Origin: Phytophthora sp. 'mugwort'
Lineage: Eukaryota > Oomycota > Peronosporomycetes > Peronosporales > Peronosporaceae
DNA length: 64,000 nucleotides
Direction of reading: 5' to 3'
Assembly: GCA_033558025.1 (NCBI GenBank)
Contig: JAUCEF010000008.1
Location: 806,001 to 870,000, forward strand
Made by a program: the position numbers and the translations under genes
The notes under the pieces: generated by a model
Told to the model about the DNA's origin: nothing
What the model saw: only the letters and a program-made list of their open reading frames with translations
Database searches by the model: none
Part shown: positions 1-9,461 of the stretch, one piece after another
How the letters are laid out: each line of letters starts with the position of its first letter
How positions within the stretch are numbered: position 1 is the first letter of the stretch

Positions 1-1149
1 ACAGCAATGACTTGCGCTGGAGGAACTGGTGATAACAGATAGGCAGGTGGTGCTGGTCCGTCGGGAGATGCAGGTGGCGATGATCGTGCTTGCTGTGCTG
101 AGGAGTCCGCTCCCTCGACATAATTTCCCTCTTCGTACTTTCTTACCAGTGCGAATTGCGAACGTTGGTCAGAACTCTATGATTTGCTCGGCGTTCATCG
201 TGATGAGGACTGTCCGGTGTAATACTTCCTTTTGCATCCACGGATGTGCGTTGTCTTTCCGGATACGGTAATGCGAGCACCCTAGCTCAGGATGGGCGCT
301 TTCCTATCGCAGCTGCAGCGCCCTCGGTTGCCTTCCGCGCGCTGGTCATGTTGTCGCTTCGCAGTTGAAGGCAAGGACAACCCTGCACGCTAATGATGCA
401 ATACATGGTCCTCTGTATTGCATATAAGGTAACCCTCAGCACGCGGAGGTGTGACAAGGACGTAATAAAGGACACACACACAAAAATCAACGCCTTGTGC
501 CGCTCTGAACAGCATAAGGAATCAATTGGATTATAGTATACCTTAAATTAGGCCAGATACGTTTTATATCTTTTGCGCACACGTTTTAGCTAAGCTCTCC
601 AGTAATAATTCCGGCAAGAGGACAGCGTCATGCGACACTTCTATTACAACCAATCATAAACAAGTCTAGACATCCTGATCTTTTGAATTCGCGGCGAGCA
701 GGCACGCGCGTGGCTCGACCGCCAAATCGATGCATACTCCTGCACAAAGCACACTGCTTCGAAGTCGCATGTAAGCACTCATATGGAGGCGAGTCGGTAG
801 GTAGCTAACACAAACTTTAGGTGATTTCTGACCGATTACCTACTTTGCCGCTAACGCTCTGTCTCGGATGCGACTGTTCTTGGGAGCGAATTCACCATTT
901 TGTCACATCATATGCAAGATCTTTGAACAAGTAAAACATTCGTTCTTCGGGTGGCCACACACCTTGTTGCACAGCGAAATAAGCCCACGCTTGCCCGGCG
1001 ATCACGCTGGACAATAGAACGTAAATGTCCCCCCCCCCTCTCTCTCTCTTTCATCCCCTCCGGTTTTTACGAGCACACCTTGCATTGTCGCTGCCATAGG
1101 CGCTGGACACCGTTGGTCATGCGATAGTCGGTCGTCTGCGCTAGTGTGT
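1..1149. other. No gene recognised; CT/C microsatellite
   Basis: No ORF here reads like protein; the short open frames have no family resemblance and conflicting strands. A C-run followed by a CT repeat lies at about 1028-1052. The segment may be an extension of the piggyBac remnant to its right, but I see no piggyBac residues left of about 1150. Confidence 0.5.
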
Positions 1150-1700
1150 GCTCGCCTAGGTGTGGTGCCGGTCGCTCCGCTGTACCCTGCCCGCTGGTGG
1201 TCCCTCTCGTCTGAATGAAGCTGTGCTATGTCTTCCCGATGAGCTCTTTGTTTTTGTGTGCAAGAAACCCAAAGGTCGAGTTCTTCCTCCTCTTCTTTTC
1301 ATGGAGGCGCCTCTGCACAATGTACGCGTTCACCAGTGCCATGTCAACAATTCCTAAAAACAGGCCCTTGTAGTTGTTGAACGTGTTCACCAGCACAGCA
1401 TACATCAGTAACCATAGTCACTCCATGTCAGCATAGCACCCGTACCTTATCGACATCAGCATTGAATATGATTGAAGCCGTATCTGATCGTGCCGGTCCC
1501 CCCCAATGTAGTGGTTGTACTCAGCGACACGTCCTTGACAGGGTACACCACTCGAGACCCTCTCCTTTCCCGCACGGTTGTTGCCTCAGCAGCTACGCGA
1601 GAAACCACGAAATAAACGATTGTGTTGTCGGCAGTAGTGGGTCGCAGCACATTACACCGTCAGTTTGTTTACTTTCCGTAATTTATCAACATGAATAATC
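1150..1700 (-). pseudogene. piggyBac-like transposase remnant (C-terminal part)
   Basis: On the minus strand a frame around 1500-1430 reads GGDRHDQIRLQSYSM, the counterpart of the G-V-D-x-H-D-Q-L-R-L-Q-R-Y-S block of DDE_Tnp_1_7 (piggyBac-family) transposases. After a frame change, about 1390-1290 reads KGLFLGIVDMALVNAYIV, the highly typical FLGLVDMALVNAYIV block. That block contains the late conserved aspartate region of the catalytic domain. A Lys/Arg-rich stretch follows. At least two frame changes and stops separate the blocks, so no functional transposase can be made. No terminal repeats or TTAA target sites were identified. The family call rests on the two blocks seen; the exact extent is inferred. 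Confidence 0.7.
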
Positions 1701-2204
1701 CTAGAACATTCTTTAGGGCCAGCTGCTATTTTTACGACACAACCTCTCGACCACGTGAGAGCGTGAGCAGCTCCTTTTCCATCTTTAGGTGGTCTTAAAA
1801 ACCGCTCAATCCGTCATGTCCCTTAAGCGTACGATTGCAAGTTTTTGAAAGCGTCCCCCCCATGCCTTTACAGCGACAAAGGCAGCGTCAGTGAGACTGA
1901 ACCCTTTTTTAGAACATAAACTCTCAGTTCAGTTAATTAAAGAGATCAGTACCTTGCAGAGACTCACGTCGCCATTGCGTGAGGGTATCCGCATCGCGTC
2001 GTGTGGTGATCCCTTCCAAAGAGAGAGGCATGCGTCCAGAGACATAATGACGTCGGACTGCACATAACGTCATGGCTTCTCGTCCCATTCTCGCGTCACG
2101 ACTGGTTCCCTCTCGCGACAAGAACCGATCTCCAGCTGTCTTTGGAGACCAACCGTCCTCGTGTCACTGTCTCTCTTGCTCGCCGAACCGATCTCTCGCT
2201 GACT
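1701..2204. other. Intergenic, upstream of the GH62 gene
   Basis: Nothing recognisable as a gene. This is the 5' flank of the GH62 gene. Short ORFs on both strands overlap each other and have no family character. Confidence 0.5.
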
Positions 2205-2220
2205 CCAGTCTCGCATTTCC
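2205..2220 (+). promoter_or_regulatory. Possible oomycete initiator-like core promoter of the GH62 gene
   Basis: CCAGTCTCGCATTTCC lies 19-34 nt before the GH62 start codon. The published oomycete core promoter has a TCATTYYNCAWTTT pattern (initiator plus flanking region). This site keeps CA...YY...CATTT but with one extra base between the two CA dinucleotides. The position is right and the match is imperfect. Confidence 0.35.
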
Positions 2221-2238
2221 CCACTCTTCTTCACAACT

Positions 2239-3423
2239 ATGTTTGTTCCCCTGACGCTGGCCGCCGCGGCTGCGCTCGTCACCCTCGCGTCCACGGGCGG
2301 CTCGGCCCAGTGCACGCTCCCAAAGACGTACCAGTGGAAGCCGTCGCCCGACGCGGCGCTCGCCGAGCCCAAGAGTGGCTGGCTCTCGCTCAAGGACTTT
2401 ACGTGCGCGGCGTACAAAGGAAGCCACCTCGTGTACGGCTCCAACCACAATGGCAACGGCTACGGCTCGATGGCGTTTGGTCTCTTCTCCAACTGGAACG
2501 AAATGGCCACCGCCAACCAAACGGCGACGCCGTTCAGTGCCGTTGCACCGACGCTCTTCCTCTTCCGTCCCAAGAATATTTGGGTCCTCGCCCACCAGTG
2601 GGGCCCCACCACCACCACCACCTTCACGTACCACACGTCCAAGGACCCGAGCAACGTCAATGGCTGGTCGGAGCCTCTGCCGCTCTTCTCGGGCAAGATC
2701 ACGGGCTCCGACTCTGGCCCCATTGACCAGACGGTCATTGGTGACAGCAAGAACATGTACCTCTTCTTCGCGGGTGACAACGGCAAGATCTACCGCGCGA
2801 GCATGCCGATTGGCCAGTTCCCAGGCGACTTTGGCACGGAGTCGGCCGTTGTCATGAGCGACACGAAAGAGAATCTCTTTGAAGCGGTCCAAGTCTACAC
2901 CGTGAAGGGCCAAGACCAGTACCTCATGATTGTCGAGGCCATGGGCAAGAACGGCCGCTACTTCCGTTCGTTTACGGCCACGGATCTTGGGGGTACGTGG
3001 ACGCCGCAGGCGACGAGTGAGAGCGCGCCGTTCGCCGGCAAAGCCAACAGTGGTGCAACGTGGACCAACGACATCAGCCACGGCGACTTGATCCGCAGCG
3101 ACCCTGACGAGAAGATGACGATCGATCCGTGCAACTTGCAGCTGCTGTACCAAGGTCAGAAGCCCAACAGTGGCGCAGCGTATGGCAAGCAGCCGTACCG
3201 CCCCGGTCTCCTCACGCTCCAGCAGCAGGGTACGAGTCTGACGCCGGCGAGCCCAACGGCACCGAGCCCAACGGATCGATCCTCCACGACGTCGAGCCCA
3301 ACCACGGTGGCCCCGACCACGCCAATTGCATCTGAGCCGACTGCCGCTGCCACCCCGCCGACTGCCGCTGTCACCCCGATGACAAAGTGCCGGGCGGCCG
3401 AAAGCTTCGCGCTTAAGGAGTAA
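2239..3423 (+). CDS. Secreted alpha-L-arabinofuranosidase, glycoside hydrolase family 62
   Basis: A 394-residue protein with a clear signal peptide (residues 1-23, cleavage after GSA). The catalytic domain spans about 25-335 and looks like a GH62 five-bladed beta-propeller. The three expected acidic residues are visible: Asp53 in LKDFT (general base), Asp163 in PIDQTVI and Glu215 in NLFEAVQVY (general acid). GH62 enzymes remove arabinofuranosyl side chains from arabinoxylan and arabinan, exposing xylan to xylanases. After the catalytic domain a Ser/Thr/Pro-rich tail of about 60 residues runs to the stop, probably O-glycosylated; I see no cellulose-binding module. The start is the only ATG that precedes a signal peptide, and an initiator-like motif lies about 30 nt upstream. 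The gene has no introns and no damage. With the GH10 and GH30 genes in this window it fits a set for plant-wall breakdown in the host apoplast. Confidence 0.93.
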   Translation: MFVPLTLAAAAALVTLASTGGSAQCTLPKTYQWKPSPDAALAEPKSGWLSLKDFTCAAYKGSHLVYGSNHNGNGYGSMAFGLFSNWNEMATANQTATPFSAVAPTLFLFRPKNIWVLAHQWGPTTTTTFTYHTSKDPSNVNGWSEPLPLFSGKITGSDSGPIDQTVIGDSKNMYLFFAGDNGKIYRASMPIGQFPGDFGTESAVVMSDTKENLFEAVQVYTVKGQDQYLMIVEAMGKNGRYFRSFTATDLGGTWTPQATSESAPFAGKANSGATWTNDISHGDLIRSDPDEKMTIDPCNLQLLYQGQKPNSGAAYGKQPYRPGLLTLQQQGTSLTPASPTAPSPTDRSSTTSSPTTVAPTTPIASEPTAAATPPTAAVTPMTKCRAAESFALKE

Positions 3424-3988
3424 AGGTTGGGTCGAACGACAAGCACGATCCGCCAAGAGAGCTTTTCGATGAAGCAGTAGAGCAGGGTGTTTGTGATCGT
3501 AATTTCAGTGCATGATGATTGATGGTGCATGCAGTAATACCTTGTGGTTATATCGCTTCAGAATTCAGAATTCGCGTCTGTGTACACTCGCCTCCAGTAC
3601 TGTACGTGTCCGCCGCGTTCCGGCGTCGTATCCCAACCATGGGAAATCCCAAGCTCATCAGACGCGCCATCGCACGGAGGATTCTCTGGTGTGATTCGAG
3701 AATCGCATCCGCACAGCGGAAAGTTAGTGAAGCGCTCGTCGATCCTGAAAATTTCACGCTGGTCGATTTCCACGCGTTTTCAACGATTCAGCGTTGAAGT
3801 TTCCATCGTGATCTGGCGCAGCAGACGTCAGGATCGGTCGTCGCATCATCGAAATTTCCGGCGTTTTGCGTTTGTGAAAAGTTTCTCGCAAATTCGAAGC
3901 ACTGCCTTGACCAGTGTTGTTTTTTTAAGCGACTTTTTACTTAATTTAAGTGGAGTAAAAAGTCGATTAAAAACGTGGAAAATAGCGG
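3424..3988. other. Intergenic; copy of a dispersed 39-bp repeat
   Basis: No gene recognised. A diverged copy of a repeat also present at 7038 and 7151 lies at 3589-3627 (CGCC..AGTACTG.ACGT.TCCGCCG). The frames reading through it give no known protein. Confidence 0.4.
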
Positions 3989-3989
3989 G

Positions 3990-4570
3990 ATATCTCAGAT
4001 GAACAACATGAAGGTAGCGGACGCCGCACTGCGGCGGTTAATGCACGGGGTGCGGCGGCTGCATGTGCGCGTCGCGTCAGTGGACTGTCAGGCGCACCCG
4101 CAGGTGTATGAAGCAATTCATCCGCGCGTACCCCACGATCCTCAAGGACGGCGATGTCTCGCTCGTAGAATGTACTGCGATGGACCGCAGTCGAGGCCTT
4201 CGTGGAAGTAAAACAGCTCATGGCAGGCGAGGTGAACGCTGTGGAGGCCCGGAAGAAGGAGCTGTTTGAGCAGGACAAGAAGGACGTGCGCAACGAGGGA
4301 AAAGTGATCGCTCGCTCGGCGAGGGCTGCCGGCTGTACGGCCACACGTATGTGAAGCCCGGCAACTTCCACGTGCACCTGGCCACCCGGCGTACTCAATG
4401 GACTCGTCGCTGGTGAACGCGTCGCACACGGTGAACAAGCTGTGTTTCGGCGGTTTGGCGCCTGGCGAGATGGCCAAGCTGGCGCGACGGCTGTACATGC
4501 ACCGGCTGGACGACCAAGAGTTCACGTCGTCCAGTAAGAAGAGTGAAACTCTTACGCGGTCCGAACCCAC
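3990..4570 (+). pseudogene. Thioredoxin-ERV46-type (PDI-C-like) secretory protein fragment
   Basis: Three different plus frames give consecutive pieces of one protein. About 4030-4110 reads RVASVDCQAHPQVYE and about 4110-4180 QFIRAYPTILKDGDVSLVEC, which resembles the end of a thioredoxin fold (V-D-C, then I-x-x-Y-P-T). About 4205-4300 reads VKQLMAGEVNAVEARKKELF, an alpha-helical linker. About 4325-4560 has LYGHTYVKPGNFHVHLA then VNASHTVNKLCFGGLAPGE, matching the GNFHV and S-H-x-V/I-x-x-L-x-F-G signatures of the ERV41/46/ERGIC family. The thioredoxin plus ERV order is that of the PDI-C subfamily (plant PDIL5-3/5-4 type), ER-Golgi membrane proteins. The N-terminal CXXC region and the C-terminal membrane half are missing. 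There are at least two frameshifts. A GTAAGA at about 4532 could be an old splice donor, after which similarity ends. Confidence 0.65.
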
Positions 4571-4949
4571 AGAAGACACGAACAATGCAGCGTTGACTCG
4601 ACGGACTCCAAACGAGCAACCAGATCCTATCTGGAACGGCTGTTTGGCCCGCGATCTTCGGGTTGAAGTTGCTGGATGAGGTGCAAGGGGGTGCTCGCGC
4701 GTGGGTGAGGATGAAGCCGACACTTCCAGATTCGCATCGAAGCCCAGAGCAGCAGGACGACGACTATAGATCCCACACTCATCACTAATACAAATAGGGG
4801 CTACTCACGTGGCACCGGCCGGAGGACTTCGATTGAGTCCTCGGCGGCCATCTGTGTGTTTGTGTTGTCTTTGACGAACTCGAGCAAGTACTGTGCGCTT
4901 GCTTACTTGGTGGTCATACAGGGGCCTACTAAGTGAAGCTAGGCCCAGC

Positions 4950-6560
4950 GGCACGAACCCGAGCCGCTCAGGAGCGAGCATGGAAGAGGGGGCAAGATGA
5001 ACGACGGCTGATGAGGCGGAGCAGCGACAGCGACAAGCAGCCAAGGACGATCCCAGAGAGCCGAGGACGCAGAGAACGACACATACACCCAGCGGAAGTA
5101 TAACATCGGCAGACAGAGGAAGACATCGACGGATGACAGCCGAAGATGCAGCACTACGAAAACGGCAGGTGAAAGGAGGCCAAGAAGAACGACGATGGCG
5201 GCGAGTGAAGAGCCCGACGTCCAGGAGAAGATCAGCCAGACAATCAAGGCCCTGACAGCAGAAGACGCGCCGTCGAGACGAGAGAGCAACAGCGAACGAG
5301 CAGTGGAGCAGCGCATGCTATCCGTGAGCCAGCCGAAGGGATGAGCAGTGAGAAGCCAGCCTGGCGGACACGACCCAGAGCAGCAGAAGGAGTGCCGGGA
5401 CTGAGCTGCATGACAGTCAGCACCAGCGAGATAAACAGCTCGAAGCCAGCCCTCATGATACCGAGCGTCACCGACGTGAACCGCGAGGAACGGGTGCAAC
5501 CGTCAACAGAGACCAGAGAGCAGAGAAACAGCCCAGCAAGGACTACGGAGCAGAACAGAAGATGAGGGCGCAACAACCGATACCAGCAAACAGCCGACAG
5601 CAACAAGCAACAAGCAGCAGAAGACACATCACGACGGCAGCAGCATGCTGAAGAGGCCCCAGCGGGACGATAGGAGCGACAGCAGCAGGCACACTGACAC
5701 GACAGCAGAAGAAGACAGCGCGAAGTTCCGACAGCCGCAACAGGTCAGACAGAGAAGCAGTGATACAAGAGCAGAGGACGCAGCCGACCGGTGGCAGCAG
5801 GCAGCTGAATGACCAGACCCCGGCGGTAGGCAGAGAACGACGGGAAGCAGACAGCAGAAGAATAACGGCAACAGGCAGCAGAAGACCAAACAGCGCGACA
5901 GATATATCTAGAAGAAGAACAGCGGGATGGCAGCGACCAGCGCCAGTGATCGCAGCAAAACGACAGCTGCAGACAGCAGAAGATGGAGCTGAACGACAGC
6001 AGAGTCAGAAGACGCAGCAGAACGACGACCGAAGATGAAGCTAACCGACGTCACGGAGCAGAAGAAGACAAAACTGAACGAGAACGGCATGCCCATGCAG
6101 ATGAAGCGCAACAACAGCCACAGGCAGCTCAAGAGGTAGCCGGACAGCAGCAAGAAGAAGGAGGCACGGCCGAACGACGAAGACCGCAGCAGAGCAAGAT
6201 CGACGAGAGCAGATGAAGCCAGCGCGGGGCTCAGACGACAGCGGCAGCCAGGAGAAGACGCCACGGAACCGAAGCCGAGGATGCAGACGCATGATAGCAG
6301 CGGGAAGCGAAGACGCGACTTTACGACATCAGCGGCCCTCAGAACCCCCACAACGGCTGACGAAGGAGGCTGACGACAGCCAGCCGAAAGTTCAGCAAGA
6401 ACGATAGCGGCGAGCGAGCAGTGCCTACAGCAGCATGACAGCAGATGAACGAGGGAAAGCGAGAAGCAGCAGCAGCACGACAGCGGCAAGCAGCAGAAGC
6501 CCGGCGGCAGCCAGAAGAAGATGCAAGAGCACGAGAGCAGCGTGCAGATGAAGACGAAGT
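4950..6560. other. 1.6-kb T-depleted, AGC-rich low-complexity tract
   Basis: The plus strand here has only about 4-5 T per 60 bases in the lines I counted, and is filled with degenerate GACAGCAGAAGAC-like units. Long open frames exist on both strands. This follows from the composition: T-poor plus strands lack stop codons, and A-poor minus strands give Ser/Leu/Cys-rich frames of 150-330 codons. Plus-strand frames are Arg/Gln/Glu/Asp-rich and change frame repeatedly. I do not call a gene. It could be a decayed minisatellite or a degenerate repeat-rich coding exon. Confidence 0.6.
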
Positions 6561-6776
6561 GAAGCAACGGCGCCCGCCAGTGGACGAGTTGGACCGTGGA
6601 TGAAGTGATGACAGAGTTTTCGAGTGGATTTGGATGTGATGTGGAACGCGATACCGCCGACATGGAAAGCAGTGAAGATGCAGAGCAGCAGAGACAAAGG
6701 TGTGAGGTAAGCATTGGTAAGTAAGCGGATGGCTGGGATGATTGCTGAGAGAGAAGTGCTGAGAGATGCTGAGCGA

Positions 6777-7189
6777 GGTAACCATTCCTCTGCGAGTACG
6801 GTGAAACTCCGTGCGGGTGAGGTAACACTCCCTTGAGCGGGGTAACCAGTCCTACGCAAGTGCGGTAACCATTCTGTGCGACTGATGATGATGCCACGTG
6901 GCGAGACACCGTCGGTGGTTAGGGGCGCTGCAGCGAACCGGTTGTCGCACGATGTGCTTCTGCGTGAGGGATGGATGAGAGGATGAGAGGATGATGAAGG
7001 GCGGATGAGAGCTGAAGCAGAAGCCGTGGACTGTGCCCGCCGAAGTACTGCACGTATCCGCCGAGATACGGGTTCAGGGTGGAAGCAGAGACTGTGAAAT
7101 CGATGTGCATAGGGCATACGAGTGCGAAGTGCAGCAGCCGTGAGTGTACTCGCCGAAGTACTGCACATATCCGCCGAGGTATGGACTCA
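6777..7189. repeat. Short repeats: GGTAAC-type units and a duplicated 39-bp motif
   Basis: Between 6777 and 6885 the motif GGTAACCATTC/GGTAACACTCC recurs about four times at irregular spacing. At 7038-7076 and 7151-7189 a 39-bp unit beginning CGCCGAAGTACTGCAC is duplicated with about five mismatches. A third, more diverged copy lies at 3589-3627. The minus-strand frames read a repeated GGYVQYFG peptide, but the units are not in a common reading frame with any gene. Confidence 0.6.
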
Positions 7190-7469
7190 TAGCAGGCAGC
7201 AGGAAGTGCGCCGACAAAGTGAATGAGGAGGATGATTGAGCCGGTGATGACGCTGGAGATGACGCTGCGGGCAGATGATCGTGTGGATGATGGAAGCAGA
7301 ATGAAGTGATGACACCGAGGCATGCATGGAGCAAGTAGCTTGAAGTGGATTGACGCCCTGACCTTGATGGACGCGACGATGATGAGAAGCAACTCGACGG
7401 TGAGCCACATCGCTTTGAGGGACGTCTGCAGCGTCGGCGAACAGACAGGGAAGCTTGCAGCCGAGAGCA

Positions 7470-7753
7470 GCGGACGAGTCGTCACTGACAGAGGTGCTCG
7501 AGTCTGGGGTGCAACCAAGAAAATTCTCGCTACGTAGTGATGATAGCGAACACGTTGGATTTATTGCTCAGGAGATAGTTGATATTATCCCCGAGTGCGT
7601 TTCAGGCGTTGAATCACCTGACGATGAAATGAATGAATCAGGCCTATTAATCCAATGGGGATTGATTTATCTAGTTTAGTAAGTGTGTTGTGTAAAGCCA
7701 TTCAAGAGCAGCAGGCGCAAATAGATGAACTGCGAGCACTTATAGCTGGATAA
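7470..7753 (+). pseudogene. Fibre-type intramolecular chaperone domain (peptidase S74-like)
   Basis: The frame at about 7480-7655 reads QPRKFSLRSDDSEHVGFIAQ followed by EIVDIIPECVSG. This matches the L-x-P-x-x-F ... GFIAQEV ... P-x-x-V signature of the S74 / endosialidase-type chaperone domain that ends many phage and large-DNA-virus fibre proteins. After a frame change near 7655-7665 the domain continues as GIDLSSLVSVLCKAI followed by a coiled coil ending in IDELRALIAG and a stop at 7753. This is the usual C-terminal trimeric helix. The N-terminal shaft is missing; upstream sequence is unrelated low-complexity DNA. It lies 14 nt before a small viral-type ORF and is probably a left-end structural gene of the Maverick. 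It is broken by the frameshift and the lost N-terminus. Confidence 0.7.
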
Positions 7754-7766
7754 ATATGCACAAACT

Positions 7767-8036
7767 GTGATTATAAACATTATGAAGATCGAACGGTGGC
7801 AGATCAGCCCATTAAAGCACAAGAAATACCGTGTTTGGATCAGAGACGGTGAGAGGTTGTATAGAGTGGATTTTGGCGATAGTAGATATTTTCATTTTAG
7901 AGACAGAACTCCGTTACAAGCATTCGTGCATTTAGACCACAACGACCCAAAACACCGTGAGCGCTACTATAAGCGGCACAAAATAGACTACCCACCATAT
8001 ACAGCGGACTGGTTTTCCAAGAGTTTTCTTTGGTAG
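7767..8036 (+). CDS. Small viral-type basic protein of unknown function
   Basis: An 89-residue protein rich in Arg, Lys, Tyr and Trp. It has the pattern KKYRVWIRDG ... VDFGDSRYFHFRD ... HLDHNDPKHRERYYKRH ... FLW. Small proteins with an F-G-D-x-x-Y, then H/D-rich, then R-x-x-Y-x-x-R-H pattern are common in virophages, Polintons and nucleocytoplasmic large DNA viruses (DUF5754-like, recalled from memory). Their function is unknown. The ORF is intact and directly follows the S74-type remnant in the same direction, suggesting it belongs to the Maverick. The second ATG (residue 6) is an equally good start. Confidence 0.6.
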   Translation: MIINIMKIERWQISPLKHKKYRVWIRDGERLYRVDFGDSRYFHFRDRTPLQAFVHLDHNDPKHRERYYKRHKIDYPPYTADWFSKSFLW

Positions 8037-8116
8037 GGTATAGTTCGTAGGCCCTACTCTGCTAGGGTATATCAAGCAAACTACGTTTGCGAATCGGTGC
8101 TTTCACCACCTCAACC

Positions 8117-8332
8117 ATGGGTTGTATGCCAAGTAGGGAGCTTAGGCTTGATGAGCCAAGCCAGGTCGTCGGAGCTACGGTGCTGCAAGCTGACCAAATT
8201 ATCGTTCTTGGTGATAGTGTATTCATCCCAACCAAAAACCATGACGGAGAGTCTGCCATATTTGAAGTTAGTATCAGCGATAAAAAATTAACATTTATCG
8301 AGGGTAAACTCGTGCGGAGTGGAATTGCTTAG
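8117..8332 (+). CDS. Hypothetical Maverick protein (71 aa)
   Basis: I do not recognise this protein. It begins MGCMPSRELRLDEPSQVVGA and is predicted to be mostly beta-strand, with no membrane segment. I chose the ATG at 8117 because its context CAACCATGG is favourable; an in-frame ATG 30 nt upstream would add ten residues. It is the last plus-strand ORF of the left part of the element and overlaps the 3' end of a minus-strand ORF by 38 nt. It could be a real small gene or the end of a damaged longer one. Confidence 0.4.
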   Translation: MGCMPSRELRLDEPSQVVGATVLQADQIIVLGDSVFIPTKNHDGESAIFEVSISDKKLTFIEGKLVRSGIA

Positions 8333-8594
8333 AGAGCAAACGTCTTCGTTGAAGGCTTCTTTTTTGTTTAGGTTGATAAGCCCATACACGGCCACCTTCA
8401 GTTTGGGTTGAAACGTCAACCTTCTTGATACTTTTGTCGAGATCAGTTGCCCATACAGCTGCCTGCGTCTTCTGAGGGCGCTCATGAATAATTAGATTCT
8501 TCATGATAGCTTTGAGTTCAGCAGCATTATTATCTGCGTTGTCGCCATAGCTACCACCTGAGCTGAAAATAATGCGGGGGTTGAAGAAGAACAT
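8295..8594 (-). CDS. Hypothetical Maverick protein (99 aa) with WATD/STQTE motif
   Basis: Not recognised. The N-terminal two-thirds look coding: an FFFNPR start, an acidic helix, then AVWATDLDKSIKKVDVSTQT. The last third becomes basic and low in quality while another minus frame (8485-8288) takes over, suggesting a frameshift near 8400. The WATD ... STQTE segment resembles a segment near the N-terminus of the 653-residue protein encoded just upstream on the same strand. The two may share a binding motif or derive from a duplication. The C-terminal end overlaps the opposite-strand 71-residue ORF. Confidence 0.45.
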   Translation of the reverse strand: MFFFNPRIIFSSGGSYGDNADNNAAELKAIMKNLIIHERPQKTQAAVWATDLDKSIKKVDVSTQTEGGRVWAYQPKQKRSLQRRRLLSKQFHSARVYPR

Positions 8595-8657
8595 ATTGTT
8601 TATTAGAACGAAGTCCGAAGGATCGCAGATCTGAGAACAAGTTCTCTAAGCTCTGCT

Positions 8658-9461
8658 CTATAGTAGTCGAGTGATAATTTCCTTAAACACTTTATCTCCA
8701 ATCAATCGATTGCTGTACATATCCACCGTGAGAGATTTTAGTTGCTTGATGATGCTGGGGTTATCATTTCCAAGCTCAAGCTCGCCTTTCAGCTTATCAT
8801 ACTCAGCACGGAGCGTCTCCAGTGGGTCCGTGAGCTTATCGTGAAAATTGTACTGGAGATGCGTTATCGCTAAGATCTCCTTGAACGTTTTTTTATCATC
8901 GATGCTCAGCTTGTCATACGAAGCTTGATCGATATGGTTCTTATATACAAGAGTCCGGATAATTGCTTGAAGGCTATCACTAATCTGACACTTAGGTCCG
9001 CATTTGCGCCGGTTTGGCTGCACAATTACGAGTGTCTTCGCATCAAGGTCAGGGATACGGATGTACTTGCTTCCAAGCTGGCGATACGTATAAGCACTGG
9101 GGGTTGCTAATCCCTGAATCTCATTAAAATTGTAGGTTCGTCCACGTCTGACAACACCTTCCAGAGGAGCTACACCTGCACCTCGTAAGCCACGCCCTTT
9201 TAAACCACGGTTTGTAAACTCGTCGGCAGCACGCTCACGTTCATCTTCTTCCGCGATCTCCTGAGCCAATTTTGAATACTTCTTATACTTGTTAATATAA
9301 ACCGACTTTGTAGCCTGCATAGTTGATGTTGCTGCCTTTAGTGCTGATCGTGCTGCTTTTGAGTTATTCCCTTTAACTAACTTCATAGCCTCTTCATATT
9401 GCTTTTGAGCCTCTCTGTATGATTGGTAAGCGCGCTCAGCGTCATCGTGAAGCTTGTCCAA
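8658..9461 (-). CDS. Hypothetical Maverick protein with N-terminal coiled coil
   Basis: A 267-residue ORF. Residues 1-95 form a charged, Ala/Lys/Glu-rich coiled coil. Residues 100-135 are Gly/Arg-rich. Residues 140-267 are a compact alpha/beta region that reads KYIRIPDLDAKTLVIVQPN and ends in GELELGNDNPSIIKQL. I recall similar C-terminal endings (GE, then GN.NP..I..L) in Maverick-encoded proteins of other eukaryotes, but I cannot name the function. The first 79 nt overlap the end of the upstream 653-residue ORF in another frame. The minus frame is also open upstream of this ATG for several codons with coiled-coil character, so the two ORFs may have been one gene that a frameshift split. Confidence 0.6.
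   Translation of the reverse strand: MDKLHDDAERAYQSYREAQKQYEEAMKLVKGNNSKAARSALKAATSTMQATKSVYINKYKKYSKLAQEIAEEDERERAADEFTNRGLKGRGLRGAGVAPLEGVVRRGRTYNFNEIQGLATPSAYTYRQLGSKYIRIPDLDAKTLVIVQPNRRKCGPKCQISDSLQAIIRTLVYKNHIDQASYDKLSIDDKKTFKEILAITHLQYNFHDKLTDPLETLRAEYDKLKGELELGNDNPSIIKQLKSLTVDMYSNRLIGDKVFKEIITRLL

Noticed and set aside
2164..3456. 430-codon minus-strand frame opposite the GH62 gene
   Set aside because: It is an Arg/Gly-rich shadow of a GC-rich third-codon-position gene. The plus strand has a signal peptide and GH62 catalytic residues.
5908..6909. 333-codon open frame on the minus strand
   Set aside because: It is Ser/Leu/Cys-rich and lies in the T-depleted tract, where the minus strand lacks A and hence stop codons. 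Composition alone explains the open frame, and no domain is visible.
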